Source of the DNA: DATKYQ01 sp035528415 | GTDB lineage: Bacteria; Myxococcota; B64-G9 | Assembly: GCA_035528415.1 (NCBI GenBank) | Contig: DATKYQ010000010.1 | Span: forward strand, 57,856 to 121,855 | Direction: 5' to 3' | Length of the DNA: 64,000 bases | Shown here: in pieces, positions 32,190 through 41,372 of the stretch | How positions within the stretch are numbered: position 1 is the first letter of the stretch | How the letters are laid out: each line of letters begins with the position of its first letter | Notes under the pieces: generated by a model | The model's input: the letters and a program-made list of their open reading frames with translations, nothing else | Databases searched by the model: none | What the model was told of the DNA's origin: nothing | Translations under genes and position numbers: made by a program

Positions 32190-33758
32190 ATGGCTAGCTG
32201 GATGAACCTGGGTCAGATGCTCAAGATGAACGCCGTGAAGTACCCGGACACGATCTGCCTGATGGATGACGAGCGCAGCTACACTTATCCCGAGACAAAC
32301 GAGCGCGTCTGCCGCCTGGCAAACTCCTTACTCGCGCTGGGCCTTGCCATGGGCGACCGTGTGTCGGTGCTATTGGAAAACTGCATAGAGTTCGTCGAAC
32401 TCTACCTGGCAGCGGCCAAGGCGGGCCTGGTGCTCAACCCGATCAACTTCCGCCTATCCGGCGCCGACGTGAAGTATATTTCGAATCATGCCGAGGCCAA
32501 GGCATTCGTGGTCCACGACATGTTCGCGGACGCCGTCGAAGACGTGCGCAAAGAACTGAATGTGCCGGCCGATCGCTACGTCATGGTGGGTGGCCGGCGC
32601 GCCGGATACCTGGGCTACGAGGACCTTGTCGCCGGCGGCCAGGCGCATGAGCCCGACTCGGATGTCCTGCCGCGGGATCCATGGATCCTGCTTTATACCT
32701 CGGGCACTACCGGGCGTCCCAAGGGCGTCGTTCGCTCGCACGAATCGTACGTCGCCTTCTACCTGATAAACGCCGTCGACTTCGATTTTCGCCCCGGCCA
32801 GCGGGTCTTGAACGTCATGCCGTTGTGCCACGTCAACACGACATTCTTTACTTTCACCTTCACCTATATCGGGGGGACGACGTACGTCGTGCCGGCCATG
32901 GGTTTCGATCCGCGCAAGATGCTCGAGACCGTCGAGCGGGCCAAGATCAACTTCATCTCACTCATCCCGACCCACTATGCGCTGATTCTGGCCGTGCCGC
33001 CCGCGGAAAGAGCAAAGTTTGACGTATCATCGATCAACAAGCTTCTGTGCTCGTCGGCCCCGGCCCGTATCGAGCACAAGAAGGGCATCATGGAATACTT
33101 CGAGGGTGTGCAACTCTACGAGGGTTACGGTTCGACGGAGGCCGGTATCGTCACCACCTTGATGCCCCATGAACAGCTGACCAAGCCCGGCTCTATCGGC
33201 AAAGAGAGCCTGGGCACCGACAGCATCAGGATTCTCGACGAAGACAAGCGTGACGTGCCCCCGGGAGAGATTGGCGAGCTGTACTCGCGCGGCCCGATGA
33301 TGTTCGATGGCTACTTCAGGGATCCCGAAAAGACGGCTGAGAGCTTTACAGGCGAGTGGTTCTCGGCCGGAGACATGGCCTACCGGGACGAGGACGGCTA
33401 CTACTTTCTGGTGGATCGCAAGAACAACATGATCATCACCGGCGGCGAGCACGTTTTTCCCTCCGAGGTCGAGAATGTCATCTGCCGCCACCAGGCGGTC
33501 TTCGATGTCGCCGTGATCGGCCTGCCCGACCAGAAATGGGGCGAAGCCGTGCGGGCAGTTGTGATCCTCAAGGACGGCTGCAACTGCGCGGAGGACGAGC
33601 TGGTCGATCTGTGCCGTTGTGAACTAGCCTCCTACAAGCGACCCAAGTCGGTGCGTTTCATTAAGCCCGACCAGATGCCGCGCACGTCCACCGGCAAGAT
33701 CCTGCACCGCCTGCTCAGGGAGCGGTACGGAAGCGAACAGGAAGCCAAAGACAAATGA
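32190..33758 (+). CDS. AMP-forming acyl-CoA synthetase
   Basis: 522 residues from the ATG at 32190 (541 if the outermost duplicated start is used). ANL-family motifs: LLYTSGTTGRPKGVV (A3), YGSTEAG (A5), GEWFSAGDMA (A7), DRKNNMIITGGEHVFPSEVE (A8) and PRTSTGKILHR with the C-terminal catalytic Lys. Closest in style to crotonobetaine/carnitine- and medium-chain acyl-CoA ligases, but the substrate is unknown. GAGG six bases before ATG 32190 suggests this was the original start before the 27-bp duplication. It overlaps the next ligase gene by 4 bp (ATGA). Confidence 0.88.
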   Translation: MASWMNLGQMLKMNAVKYPDTICLMDDERSYTYPETNERVCRLANSLLALGLAMGDRVSVLLENCIEFVELYLAAAKAGLVLNPINFRLSGADVKYISNHAEAKAFVVHDMFADAVEDVRKELNVPADRYVMVGGRRAGYLGYEDLVAGGQAHEPDSDVLPRDPWILLYTSGTTGRPKGVVRSHESYVAFYLINAVDFDFRPGQRVLNVMPLCHVNTTFFTFTFTYIGGTTYVVPAMGFDPRKMLETVERAKINFISLIPTHYALILAVPPAERAKFDVSSINKLLCSSAPARIEHKKGIMEYFEGVQLYEGYGSTEAGIVTTLMPHEQLTKPGSIGKESLGTDSIRILDEDKRDVPPGEIGELYSRGPMMFDGYFRDPEKTAESFTGEWFSAGDMAYRDEDGYYFLVDRKNNMIITGGEHVFPSEVENVICRHQAVFDVAVIGLPDQKWGEAVRAVVILKDGCNCAEDELVDLCRCELASYKRPKSVRFIKPDQMPRTSTGKILHRLLRERYGSEQEAKDK

Positions 33759-35344
33759 GCCCTGCCGATTCACAAGACAAAGACCTGTTCAACGCCGCCG
33801 ATTACTTCATCGACCGCAACATCCAGAAGCTGCGTGGGCACCGCACGGCCATTTTTTTCGAAGCTGCTCAGCTGAGCTACAATCAGGTGCAGAAGATGGT
33901 CAACAAGACGGCCAACGCGCTGCGCGACCTGGGGGTTCAGATCGAAGACCGCGTCTTGCTGGTGTTGCTGGACACGCCGGAGTTTTACGCCTGTTTCTGG
34001 GGCGCCATGCGCATCGGTGCCGTTCCGGTGCCCTGTAGTACCATGCTGACGCCCGAGGACTACGAGTATTTCCTGAACGACTCGCGGGCCAAGGTGCTGG
34101 TCGTGTCCGAGTCGCTGCTGCCGGTGATCCACAGTATCAAGGGCGATTTGCCCTACCTGCGCGACCTGATCGTGGTCGAGGAGGGCGCGGGGTCGAAGAT
34201 TCCCTTCAAGCAGAAATACAAGCGCGCCCCGGCGACCTGCAAGTCGGCCGCTACCACCGGCGACGACGTCGGTTTCTGGCTGTACTCGTCGGGCTCGACC
34301 GGTTTTCCGAAGGGGACGATCCATTCGCAGCGCGACATGGTGGTCTGCGCCGAGAACTTCGCCCGCGGGGTGCTGGGCATGACCGAGGACGATGTTACGC
34401 TCTCGGCGGCCAGGCTGTTTTTCGCCTACGGGCTGGGCAACTCCAACTATTTCCCGCTCTCGGTCGGCGCCGCGGCGGTGCTCTACCCGGGGCGGCCCAC
34501 TCCGGGGCTGATGCTCGAGCTGCTCGAAAAGTATCGCCCGACGCTTTTCTTCGGCGTGCCGACGCTGTACGCCGCCTTGCTCGACCTGGTCGAGCGGCGC
34601 GATCGTGAGGCCCACACGCAGGCAGATCCCGACTCCGGGCACGAGTTCTCCTCGGTGCGCCTGTGTGTCTCGGCCGGCGAGGCGCTTCCCCCGGACGTCT
34701 ACCAGCGCTTCAAGGCCCGATACGGGGTGGAAATCCTGGACGGCATCGGCTCGACCGAAATGTTGCACATCTTTCTGGCCAACCAGCCGGGCGCGGTCAA
34801 GGCGGGCAGCACGGGCAAGCCGGTTCCCGGCTACGAAATAAAGCTGGTTGACGACGAGGGTAACCAGGTGCAACAGGGAGCGGTAGGCACGCTGCACGTA
34901 AAGGGAGCCAGCGCGGCGCAGTTCTACTGGCGCAAGCTGGCCAAGACCCGCAAGACCATGCTGGGTGAGTGGATCAACACCGGAGATAAGTTTCACCAAG
35001 ACGAGGAAGGCTACTACTGGTGCGCCGGGCGCGGGGACGACATGCTCAAGGTGGGCGGCATCTGGGTTTCGCCGGTGGAAGTCGAGCGCTGCCTGGGCGA
35101 GCACGAGGCGGTGCTGGAGTGCGCCGTGGTGGGGCACCCGGACAAGGACGGGTTGATCAAGCCCAAGGCCTACTGCGTGCCGGCGACCGGCGTCGAGCCG
35201 GGCGCCGAACTGGAGAAAAAACTCAAGGACTTCGTCAAGAAGAAGCTTGCCAAGTTCAAGTACCCGCGCTGGATAGAGTTCGTCGAAGAACTGCCCAAGT
35301 CGGCCACCGGTAAGATCCAGCGTTACAAGCTGCGCCAGGGATAG
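33755..35344 (+). CDS. benzoate-CoA ligase family protein
   Basis: 529-residue AMP-forming ligase. It begins with FNAADYFIDRN and has YSSGSTGFPKGTIHSQRDM, DMVVCAEN, AARLFFAYGLGNSNYFPLSVGA, PTLFFGVPTLYAALL, GIGSTEMLHIF, GEWINTGDKF, GGIWVSPVEVE and PKSATGKIQRYKLR. The FFAYGLGN and GVPTLYA blocks are typical of the benzoate/4-hydroxybenzoate-CoA ligase subgroup, so it probably activates an aromatic or cyclohexene-type acid. It overlaps the upstream ligase start-stop and its 3' end overlaps the convergent subtilase gene by 22 bp. Exact substrate cannot be read from sequence. Confidence 0.8.
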   Translation: MSPADSQDKDLFNAADYFIDRNIQKLRGHRTAIFFEAAQLSYNQVQKMVNKTANALRDLGVQIEDRVLLVLLDTPEFYACFWGAMRIGAVPVPCSTMLTPEDYEYFLNDSRAKVLVVSESLLPVIHSIKGDLPYLRDLIVVEEGAGSKIPFKQKYKRAPATCKSAATTGDDVGFWLYSSGSTGFPKGTIHSQRDMVVCAENFARGVLGMTEDDVTLSAARLFFAYGLGNSNYFPLSVGAAAVLYPGRPTPGLMLELLEKYRPTLFFGVPTLYAALLDLVERRDREAHTQADPDSGHEFSSVRLCVSAGEALPPDVYQRFKARYGVEILDGIGSTEMLHIFLANQPGAVKAGSTGKPVPGYEIKLVDDEGNQVQQGAVGTLHVKGASAAQFYWRKLAKTRKTMLGEWINTGDKFHQDEEGYYWCAGRGDDMLKVGGIWVSPVEVERCLGEHEAVLECAVVGHPDKDGLIKPKAYCVPATGVEPGAELEKKLKDFVKKKLAKFKYPRWIEFVEELPKSATGKIQRYKLRQG

Positions 35345-37674
35345 TAAGTGTCCCGGTTTGTTCTTGTCTGGCGTCTCGAGATGCGCAGGCAAAGCAGGGC
35401 GACAAGAAGCGCAATGACCACCGGGGTCGGATCGCCCGTTCCGCCCGGGGTATTGCATGCGCCGCCGCCTACGCCCAGGCCGGTAAGCTCTTGATAGGAG
35501 GCGGCCAGGCGAACTCGGGGCCTCGCCTGCATGGTAATTCCGTCGGCGCGGCAAACCAGGTGGACGTCCGCGCCGCGGTGGCCGGGGCCGGAAAGGTAAG
35601 CGGTGTAGATGCCGTTGCCGAGATCTGCGATCGGGCCCTCGATTTTTGCCCCGCGGGCCTCGATCTGTACAGTCCTGCCGTAGCCGAGCGGCAGGCCTTG
35701 CTCGTCGCGGGGCACGGCAACGGCTAAAATCGCCGCGTCCGCAAGCGGCACCAGCCATGGCTGCGCAACACCGCACAGGCTCTGGCCGGGGTCCGGCGGG
35801 TTGGAGTTGCGGCTTGCCGGATTGCCAAGGGCTACCAGCTTGCGGGCCTCGAGCTTGCCGAAGCCCCAGTCGTTTCTGAAAAGGACTCGGCCGGTGTGTT
35901 CGTCGGTCGCCGTGGATACGGCCAGCATGTCGCGCACCTCGGGGCCGGTTAAAGTCGGATCTCGTTCGAGGATCAGCGCCGCGGCGCCGGCCGCCATTGG
36001 AGCGGCCATCGAGGTGCCGCCGGCCAAAGCATGCCGGCCGTCTGCAAGCACGTTGCGCTCGGTGCCTGCAGCGTAGAAGGTCGAGATCGGCATGCGCGGA
36101 TCGCTGTCGCGGCTAAGCGCGGCGGCGATCATCAGGCCGGGCGCCGAAAGCTCGGGCTTCAGCCGGCCGTCGCGCGTGGGGCCGGGCGAGGAGAACCAGG
36201 TCAGCTCGCCTTCCTGCGCATCTATCGACCAGTCGCTGCCGCTGACGTCGGTCCATTCGGTTCGCGTGACGAAGGCGCCCACGGCGATTACATTGCGGGC
36301 CGTCGCCGGCGGTCCGACCAGATCCGTTCGATCGACATGATCGAGAAAACGCGGCCAGGGATTAGTCATGTTCGAGTCGCCTATCCAGCCATCGATCCTC
36401 GCGGCGCGGCCTGTGAAAACTATCTTCCAGGCGCCGGCCGTAAGCGGCTGGCCCGCCTCGCCTGCGATGGTTATCAGCGTGCGCAGATCGCCGTTGATGG
36501 GATCCGGTTCGGCCAGGCAGTCGATGCTGATGCTGCCTTCCGCGGTTACACTGTCCAGGCCCAAGGGCCCCGCCGAACCGATCGGGTCCGTCGCTTCGCC
36601 CGAGGGCGTGACCACCTGAACCTGTAGCCTGCCCGAACCGCTGTGCCAGAAGTCGACGGTCAGCGATTCGGGCTTGTAGGGAGAAGGGTTGCCGCTTGCG
36701 GGAATCTGCAGGCGGAAGACAGCCGGGTGAGCAGGGTCGGCCACGGACGCGCGCGCATGCAGGTCGAGTTCCAGATCGTTTCCGGCGGCGACGGTCACCG
36801 CGCGGCCCTGCCCGGCCGCAAGCTCATCCAGGGCCAGTTCCAGAGCATCACTCCCGTCGTGTGCGCCGAGCTGAGTGCCCAGCGACAGGTTGACCACAAG
36901 CGGCTGATGCTCGCTCCGGGCGGCCTGGTCTGCGAAAGCCAGCGCTTCGAGCAAGCGCTCCTCGCCGAAGCCGCTCAGGTCGTCGTTGATCGCCTTGACC
37001 ACGATCAGGCGCGACCGCGGCGCGGCCCCGGTGTAGATAGCGTCCGATCCGGCCGCTATACCGGCCACGTGAGTGCCGTGGCCGATGACGTCTGCGGCGG
37101 CTCCCAAGGCCGGCCCTGTTCCGTGGTCCAAAACGGCCTGCAAATCATCGGCAGAGTAAACGGCGCCGCCGCCGAGGGCTTCGAGATCCGGATAGTCACC
37201 GTGCGGGGGTTGCGTCTGATCCAGCAGCCAGGCCACCCTCGTGCGTCCCTGGTCGTCTGTGAAATCCGGATGAGTCCAGTCGACTCCGGTGTCGATCACG
37301 GCGATCAGCACGTCTTTACCCGAAAGGCCCGATTCGAGCCGGGCCAGGTTCAGTCCGGCCCGCGGGCCGGCCAGGTCCATCCGCGGCCGAAACACGAGCG
37401 GAAGTCTGGCGACCAGTAGATCCGGCCGGGCCGCCAGATCGGCAAGGGACGAAGCCCGGACGCGCAGCACGCATACCCGGCCGAGGCACGTTCCCCTGTC
37501 CGGCGTAGACCCGGATACCTGCTTCCAGACGGTCATCAGAGTTATCTCAGCGCCGGGCGGGTTGGGCTGTCTGCAGATACGCAACAAGCCGGGCCCCAGC
37601 CTGGATCTAACGGCCGCGGCCGGGCCTGCCAGCGCAAGCGCGATCACCAGGCTGGCGACGAAGCGCTTCATCAT
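35323..37674 (-). CDS. secreted subtilisin-like protease (S8) with C-terminal anchor
   Basis: 783 residues. Signal peptide 1-22, an inhibitor-like prosegment to about 110, then the triad Asp in VIDTGVDWTHPDF, His in IGHGTHVAGIAAG and Ser in GGTSMAAPMAAGA, with the oxyanion Asn in VAAGND. A ~170-residue beta insertion lies between Asn and Ser (about 300-470), and further beta domains follow. The C-terminus GGGACNTPGG, hydrophobic stretch and ISRRQTR looks like a MYXO-CTERM-type sorting tail, so surface anchoring is likely. First gene of a - strand block with the MA-type protease downstream of its promoter side; tail-to-tail overlap with the ligase. Confidence 0.88.
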   Translation of the reverse strand: MMKRFVASLVIALALAGPAAAVRSRLGPGLLRICRQPNPPGAEITLMTVWKQVSGSTPDRGTCLGRVCVLRVRASSLADLAARPDLLVARLPLVFRPRMDLAGPRAGLNLARLESGLSGKDVLIAVIDTGVDWTHPDFTDDQGRTRVAWLLDQTQPPHGDYPDLEALGGGAVYSADDLQAVLDHGTGPALGAAADVIGHGTHVAGIAAGSDAIYTGAAPRSRLIVVKAINDDLSGFGEERLLEALAFADQAARSEHQPLVVNLSLGTQLGAHDGSDALELALDELAAGQGRAVTVAAGNDLELDLHARASVADPAHPAVFRLQIPASGNPSPYKPESLTVDFWHSGSGRLQVQVVTPSGEATDPIGSAGPLGLDSVTAEGSISIDCLAEPDPINGDLRTLITIAGEAGQPLTAGAWKIVFTGRAARIDGWIGDSNMTNPWPRFLDHVDRTDLVGPPATARNVIAVGAFVTRTEWTDVSGSDWSIDAQEGELTWFSSPGPTRDGRLKPELSAPGLMIAAALSRDSDPRMPISTFYAAGTERNVLADGRHALAGGTSMAAPMAAGAAALILERDPTLTGPEVRDMLAVSTATDEHTGRVLFRNDWGFGKLEARKLVALGNPASRNSNPPDPGQSLCGVAQPWLVPLADAAILAVAVPRDEQGLPLGYGRTVQIEARGAKIEGPIADLGNGIYTAYLSGPGHRGADVHLVCRADGITMQARPRVRLAASYQELTGLGVGGGACNTPGGTGDPTPVVIALLVALLCLRISRRQTRTNRDTYYPWRSL

Positions 37675-37683
37675 CTCTCTAGA

Positions 37684-40600
37684 TCAGTCGAAATCCGAGC
37701 CGATGCCTATGGCCAGGCGCAGGCTCTTGGGTTCGGTCTCGGCGTAGAGGGCGTTGTTGGGATAGGCGTCGACGAAAGCATTATCGTCGTTGACCTCGTA
37801 CTGCCCGACTATGTCGTTCAGTCCGTAGGCCACGCGGATGAAGCTGTTCCAGCTGTTGGTGCCGAAAAGCATCGCCTTGAGTTTCAGGGTGAAGGAGATG
37901 TCGTAGAGCATGTAGTTGCCGTTCTTGGACGAGATGTCCAAGAAGGGTCTCTCGCGTCGGATCGAGCCGGGGATGACGGCCGGATCCCAGTAGCTTTCAG
38001 GGTTGCGCATGATGTTGCCGTACTTGTCCTGCTTGAAATCGGCGGTGTAACCCCACAGGTTGCCGGCCGTGCCCGAGATCTCGGCCCACAGGCTGACGAA
38101 GTAGAAGGGTCCGAAGCGGCGGTCGATGTTGCGCAGCACCGGGAAGCGGTAGCTGACGGCCATGATGAGCATCGTCTCGCCGCGCAGGCTGAAATCTTCG
38201 TAGCCGGCGAACTCCTGGGTGGTCGAGAAGGTGGGCACGTAGCGCAAGGGATGCAATGAACCTGCGAAGAACTCGTCCCAGCGATGGACGTTACGATCGA
38301 TCCAGCCTCCGCGCAGGTGCAGCTGCAGGGTGTGCTTGCCCTGCTCGTTCCACCATGAGATGGGGATGTACTCGGTGTAGCCGAACTGCAGTTCGTGTGA
38401 CTGATAGTCGTCCGAGTTGTCTCCCGGAGGGTTGGAGCGCCCCAGCCATTCGACGTCGGCCCAGTCCATGGTGGGCAGGCCGGTGCGGATGAAGGCATAG
38501 TCGAGATTGATCTTGCGGCCGCCGCGCGGATTGATGTCGATCTCGGGGCCGCGCCTGCTGACGTCCTGGTAGGCCAACCCGACCGAGTAGGAGTTATTGG
38601 TCAGAAACGCTTGCTCCTTGGTGCCCGAGGAGCGCTTGGAAGTCAGGTGGCGGTAGACATAGTTGGCCTTGATGCCGAACTGCGGGGCGAACTTGTAATC
38701 GACGCCGGCATAGCCGAAATCGATCGATTGCCGGTTCTTAAAGTTGATCGGTGACGGGAAATGCGGCTCGGATCGCGACGGAGCGAGCTGGCTGGATGTG
38801 AAACCCTGGGAGAACTCGTAGGACGTTTCCAGATGGGTCCAGCCGACCATGAAGGTTGGATACCAGAAGTTGTTCACGTAGGCGGCCGAGTAGAGCGACT
38901 GTTGCCCTAGAAGCACAGTGCTTGTGAAGAGGTGCTTGTCGAGAGTGTCCAATAGCAGCAACTGCCCGCCGATCTGCACCCCGCGCCGCTCGTAGATGAA
39001 AAGCGGGATGCCGATCGGAGGCTCCCAGTTGCGCGGGCTGAAGGGGTTATAGCTAAAGCTCTTTTCGCGGATTTGCGGCAAGGGCTCCTGGTAGGCCAGG
39101 TTACGGGCCACCGCTGACGGTGACACCTCGTAGCCGGCGTCGATCTCCTTGTTGTAGAAATCTTCACGGCGCAGCCCGTAGAGCCTGAGGCCGTAAGAAG
39201 TGAAGTAGGCGTAGAGCAGGTCGCCCGTGGAGGTGATGAACGGGTTGTAGGTGCCCCCGAGCACATTGGTCAACTGCTTGACCTTGCCGCTCTCAATGTC
39301 CAAAAGGTAGGTGTTGAAGATGCCCGTGCGGTCGGAGACGTAGAGGATCTGCCGGCCGTCCGGGGTGAAGCGGGCATCGCGATCCTCGGCCTTGTCCCAG
39401 GTAAGCGGGTGAAGATCGCTGCCGTCACTCGCGAGCATCCAGATGTCCTGCTGGTGATTGCGGTAGAGGTCGATGACTATCTTCGCGCCGTCGGGGCTGA
39501 AGGACGGCTGGCCCAGCAAGGTGCCGTCGTGTTTCTTGATAAGCCACTTGACGCAGTTGTTCATCTCGCGGCCGTCGATAACACACTTACCGTCGGGAGT
39601 GACCTCGCGCGCGCCGGCCGGCATCAGCCCGAGATGGTTCTGACCGTCCTCGATGTGTATGAAGGCGATGGTCTTGCCGTCGGGCGAATAGGCCGGCTGG
39701 TAGGCCCGCAGCCTGCGCGAGAGTCGCTCGATCTCCTCGCTCTCGATGGTGTACTCGTAGAGATCCATGCGGTAATAGCCGTCCAGGCTGACGCATGGCA
39801 GAAAGGTGTTGGGGCAACTCATCGAGCTGAAGACCACCTTCTTGCCGTCGGGGCTGAACTCGTAGCCTAAAAAGCTCGAGGCGCCCTTGATGGTCTTGGT
39901 GTCGTCGGCGATCTCCTCCGCGCGTTCTTTGGAGATGCACAACCCCGAGAACTGCTCCTTTTCCTCGATCGGAACGGGCTCGAGAACCAGCGCCTGGCGC
40001 GTGGTGTGCGCCAGCCACTTGCCGTCGGCCGAATAACGCGGAAACTGCTGCCACTGGTCCTGAGCTTCCATGGCCGCCTTGCGCTGCTTCTTGTTCCAGT
40101 ACTTCGTCTTTGACTTCACCCAGTCGTATTTGTCCCGGATGTCTTTGAACTTGTCGTTGAGGTCTTTTTCTTTCTTCTCGTCGCCACCGAGGAAGTTGCC
40201 GATTGTGGCCCATAACTCCTGCGCTGATTGCTTCGCCAACTCATCGGTTTTCTCTGGATCGCCGTATAGGGCGATGGCGATCTTCTCGAGAGTGTCCTTT
40301 TTCCGGTACTCGGGCGGGATGCATGGTTGGCCGCTGATCTTCACCTTCCAGCGCCCGTCGGGCAGCTTGTCGAGAACCTCGACGTACCCTTCTTTTGCCT
40401 GCGGCCCGAGCGGGAAGCCTGTGTGCTCCGCCTTGCGGATCGGGGCCGTCTGGCGCTGGTAGCGGTCTTTCATCCAGGCCAGCCAGCCGCCGAAGAGCTT
40501 GCGGCCGTCGATGCCCAGCACTTCTTCGATGTTCTTGTCCCAGATCAGGTGGCCCTTGTTGCCCGAGTTTATGGCCAGTTGAGCGTACTTCTCCTTGCCG

Positions 40601-41352
40601 AACTTCTCCATCACGTACAGGCCCATGGTGTAGCCCTGCTGGTAGCCGCGCTCGCCGTCGAAGGACGACGAGAAGTTGCGGTTGTACATCTGGTCGTAGT
40701 CGAGGTAGTTGTCCTCGAGCATGCTCATGCGCTGGTGCATGTCGCGCGAGGTGGTCCACCAGTTGAAGCCGGCCAGGTGGGTGCCGTACTCGGCGATCCC
40801 CTCGGCCCAGAAGAAGGGCGTGCTGGCGCCGAAGACGAGTTGGATGCCGAAGTCGACGTTGTGCACTCCGTCCTCGACCAGGCCCCGTCCGACCATCACG
40901 ACCGAGCTTTCCGCCTTCCAGTCGTTGGCCTTGAGCGAGACGATGTGGGTGAACTCGTGGGTGAACATGTCGGGGATCCACTCCTGGCGCCCGCGCAGGA
41001 TGTAGTAAAGCGGAGTGGCCCAGGCGGTGACCTGGTCTTCGAAGTATATAGCCCAGCCGTTTGAGTAGTCTTCCTGGTCGCGGATGACGATGTGGATCTT
41101 TTCCTTGAGGGGATACTCGAACAGGCCGGTGATCTTGGGGTAGGCGATCTCGGCGTACTTGGCCATCATGCTGGCCGTCCATTCCACCTCGGGGTAGTAG
41201 TAGATCCTGAAGTGCTCGGTCTCGAGCACCAGCCAGTCGACGTCCGGGAAAGAGTTCTGGTAGAAAAAGCGCGCCCCCGCGCTACCCGGCGCCGCCAGTA
41301 TACCCAGCAGCGCGAGTACCGAAAGCATGCCGCTTATGCCTGTGCGTCTCAT
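37684..41352 (-). CDS. giant outer-membrane protein: MA-type metalloprotease, beta-propeller, beta-barrel
   Basis: 1222 residues in three parts. Residues ~35-290 are a gluzincin-like peptidase with HEFTH at 132-136 and the third ligand in FWAEGIAEYG (Glu184). Residues ~420-750 are a TolB/PD40-type propeller with repeats such as FSPDGKKVVFSS, YSPDGKTIAFIH, FSPDGAKIVID and FTPDGRQILYVSD. Residues ~800-1222 are amphipathic beta strands with aromatic turns (GYAGVDYKF, LRLAIGIGSDFD at the end) consistent with a transmembrane barrel. Signal peptide at 1-27. It may degrade or sense peptides at the cell surface; substrate unknown. Followed 10 bp downstream by the subtilase start side. Confidence 0.82.
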   Translation of the reverse strand: MRRTGISGMLSVLALLGILAAPGSAGARFFYQNSFPDVDWLVLETEHFRIYYYPEVEWTASMMAKYAEIAYPKITGLFEYPLKEKIHIVIRDQEDYSNGWAIYFEDQVTAWATPLYYILRGRQEWIPDMFTHEFTHIVSLKANDWKAESSVVMVGRGLVEDGVHNVDFGIQLVFGASTPFFWAEGIAEYGTHLAGFNWWTTSRDMHQRMSMLEDNYLDYDQMYNRNFSSSFDGERGYQQGYTMGLYVMEKFGKEKYAQLAINSGNKGHLIWDKNIEEVLGIDGRKLFGGWLAWMKDRYQRQTAPIRKAEHTGFPLGPQAKEGYVEVLDKLPDGRWKVKISGQPCIPPEYRKKDTLEKIAIALYGDPEKTDELAKQSAQELWATIGNFLGGDEKKEKDLNDKFKDIRDKYDWVKSKTKYWNKKQRKAAMEAQDQWQQFPRYSADGKWLAHTTRQALVLEPVPIEEKEQFSGLCISKERAEEIADDTKTIKGASSFLGYEFSPDGKKVVFSSMSCPNTFLPCVSLDGYYRMDLYEYTIESEEIERLSRRLRAYQPAYSPDGKTIAFIHIEDGQNHLGLMPAGAREVTPDGKCVIDGREMNNCVKWLIKKHDGTLLGQPSFSPDGAKIVIDLYRNHQQDIWMLASDGSDLHPLTWDKAEDRDARFTPDGRQILYVSDRTGIFNTYLLDIESGKVKQLTNVLGGTYNPFITSTGDLLYAYFTSYGLRLYGLRREDFYNKEIDAGYEVSPSAVARNLAYQEPLPQIREKSFSYNPFSPRNWEPPIGIPLFIYERRGVQIGGQLLLLDTLDKHLFTSTVLLGQQSLYSAAYVNNFWYPTFMVGWTHLETSYEFSQGFTSSQLAPSRSEPHFPSPINFKNRQSIDFGYAGVDYKFAPQFGIKANYVYRHLTSKRSSGTKEQAFLTNNSYSVGLAYQDVSRRGPEIDINPRGGRKINLDYAFIRTGLPTMDWADVEWLGRSNPPGDNSDDYQSHELQFGYTEYIPISWWNEQGKHTLQLHLRGGWIDRNVHRWDEFFAGSLHPLRYVPTFSTTQEFAGYEDFSLRGETMLIMAVSYRFPVLRNIDRRFGPFYFVSLWAEISGTAGNLWGYTADFKQDKYGNIMRNPESYWDPAVIPGSIRRERPFLDISSKNGNYMLYDISFTLKLKAMLFGTNSWNSFIRVAYGLNDIVGQYEVNDDNAFVDAYPNNALYAETEPKSLRLAIGIGSDFD

Positions 41353-41372
41353 GTCTTATCTCCGGGATGCGC

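Noticed and set aside
33770..35776. 668-codon frame antisense to the benzoate-CoA ligase-like gene
   Set aside because: The + strand carries every ANL-family motif in order; the antisense frame shows none of any family and crosses into the subtilase gene.
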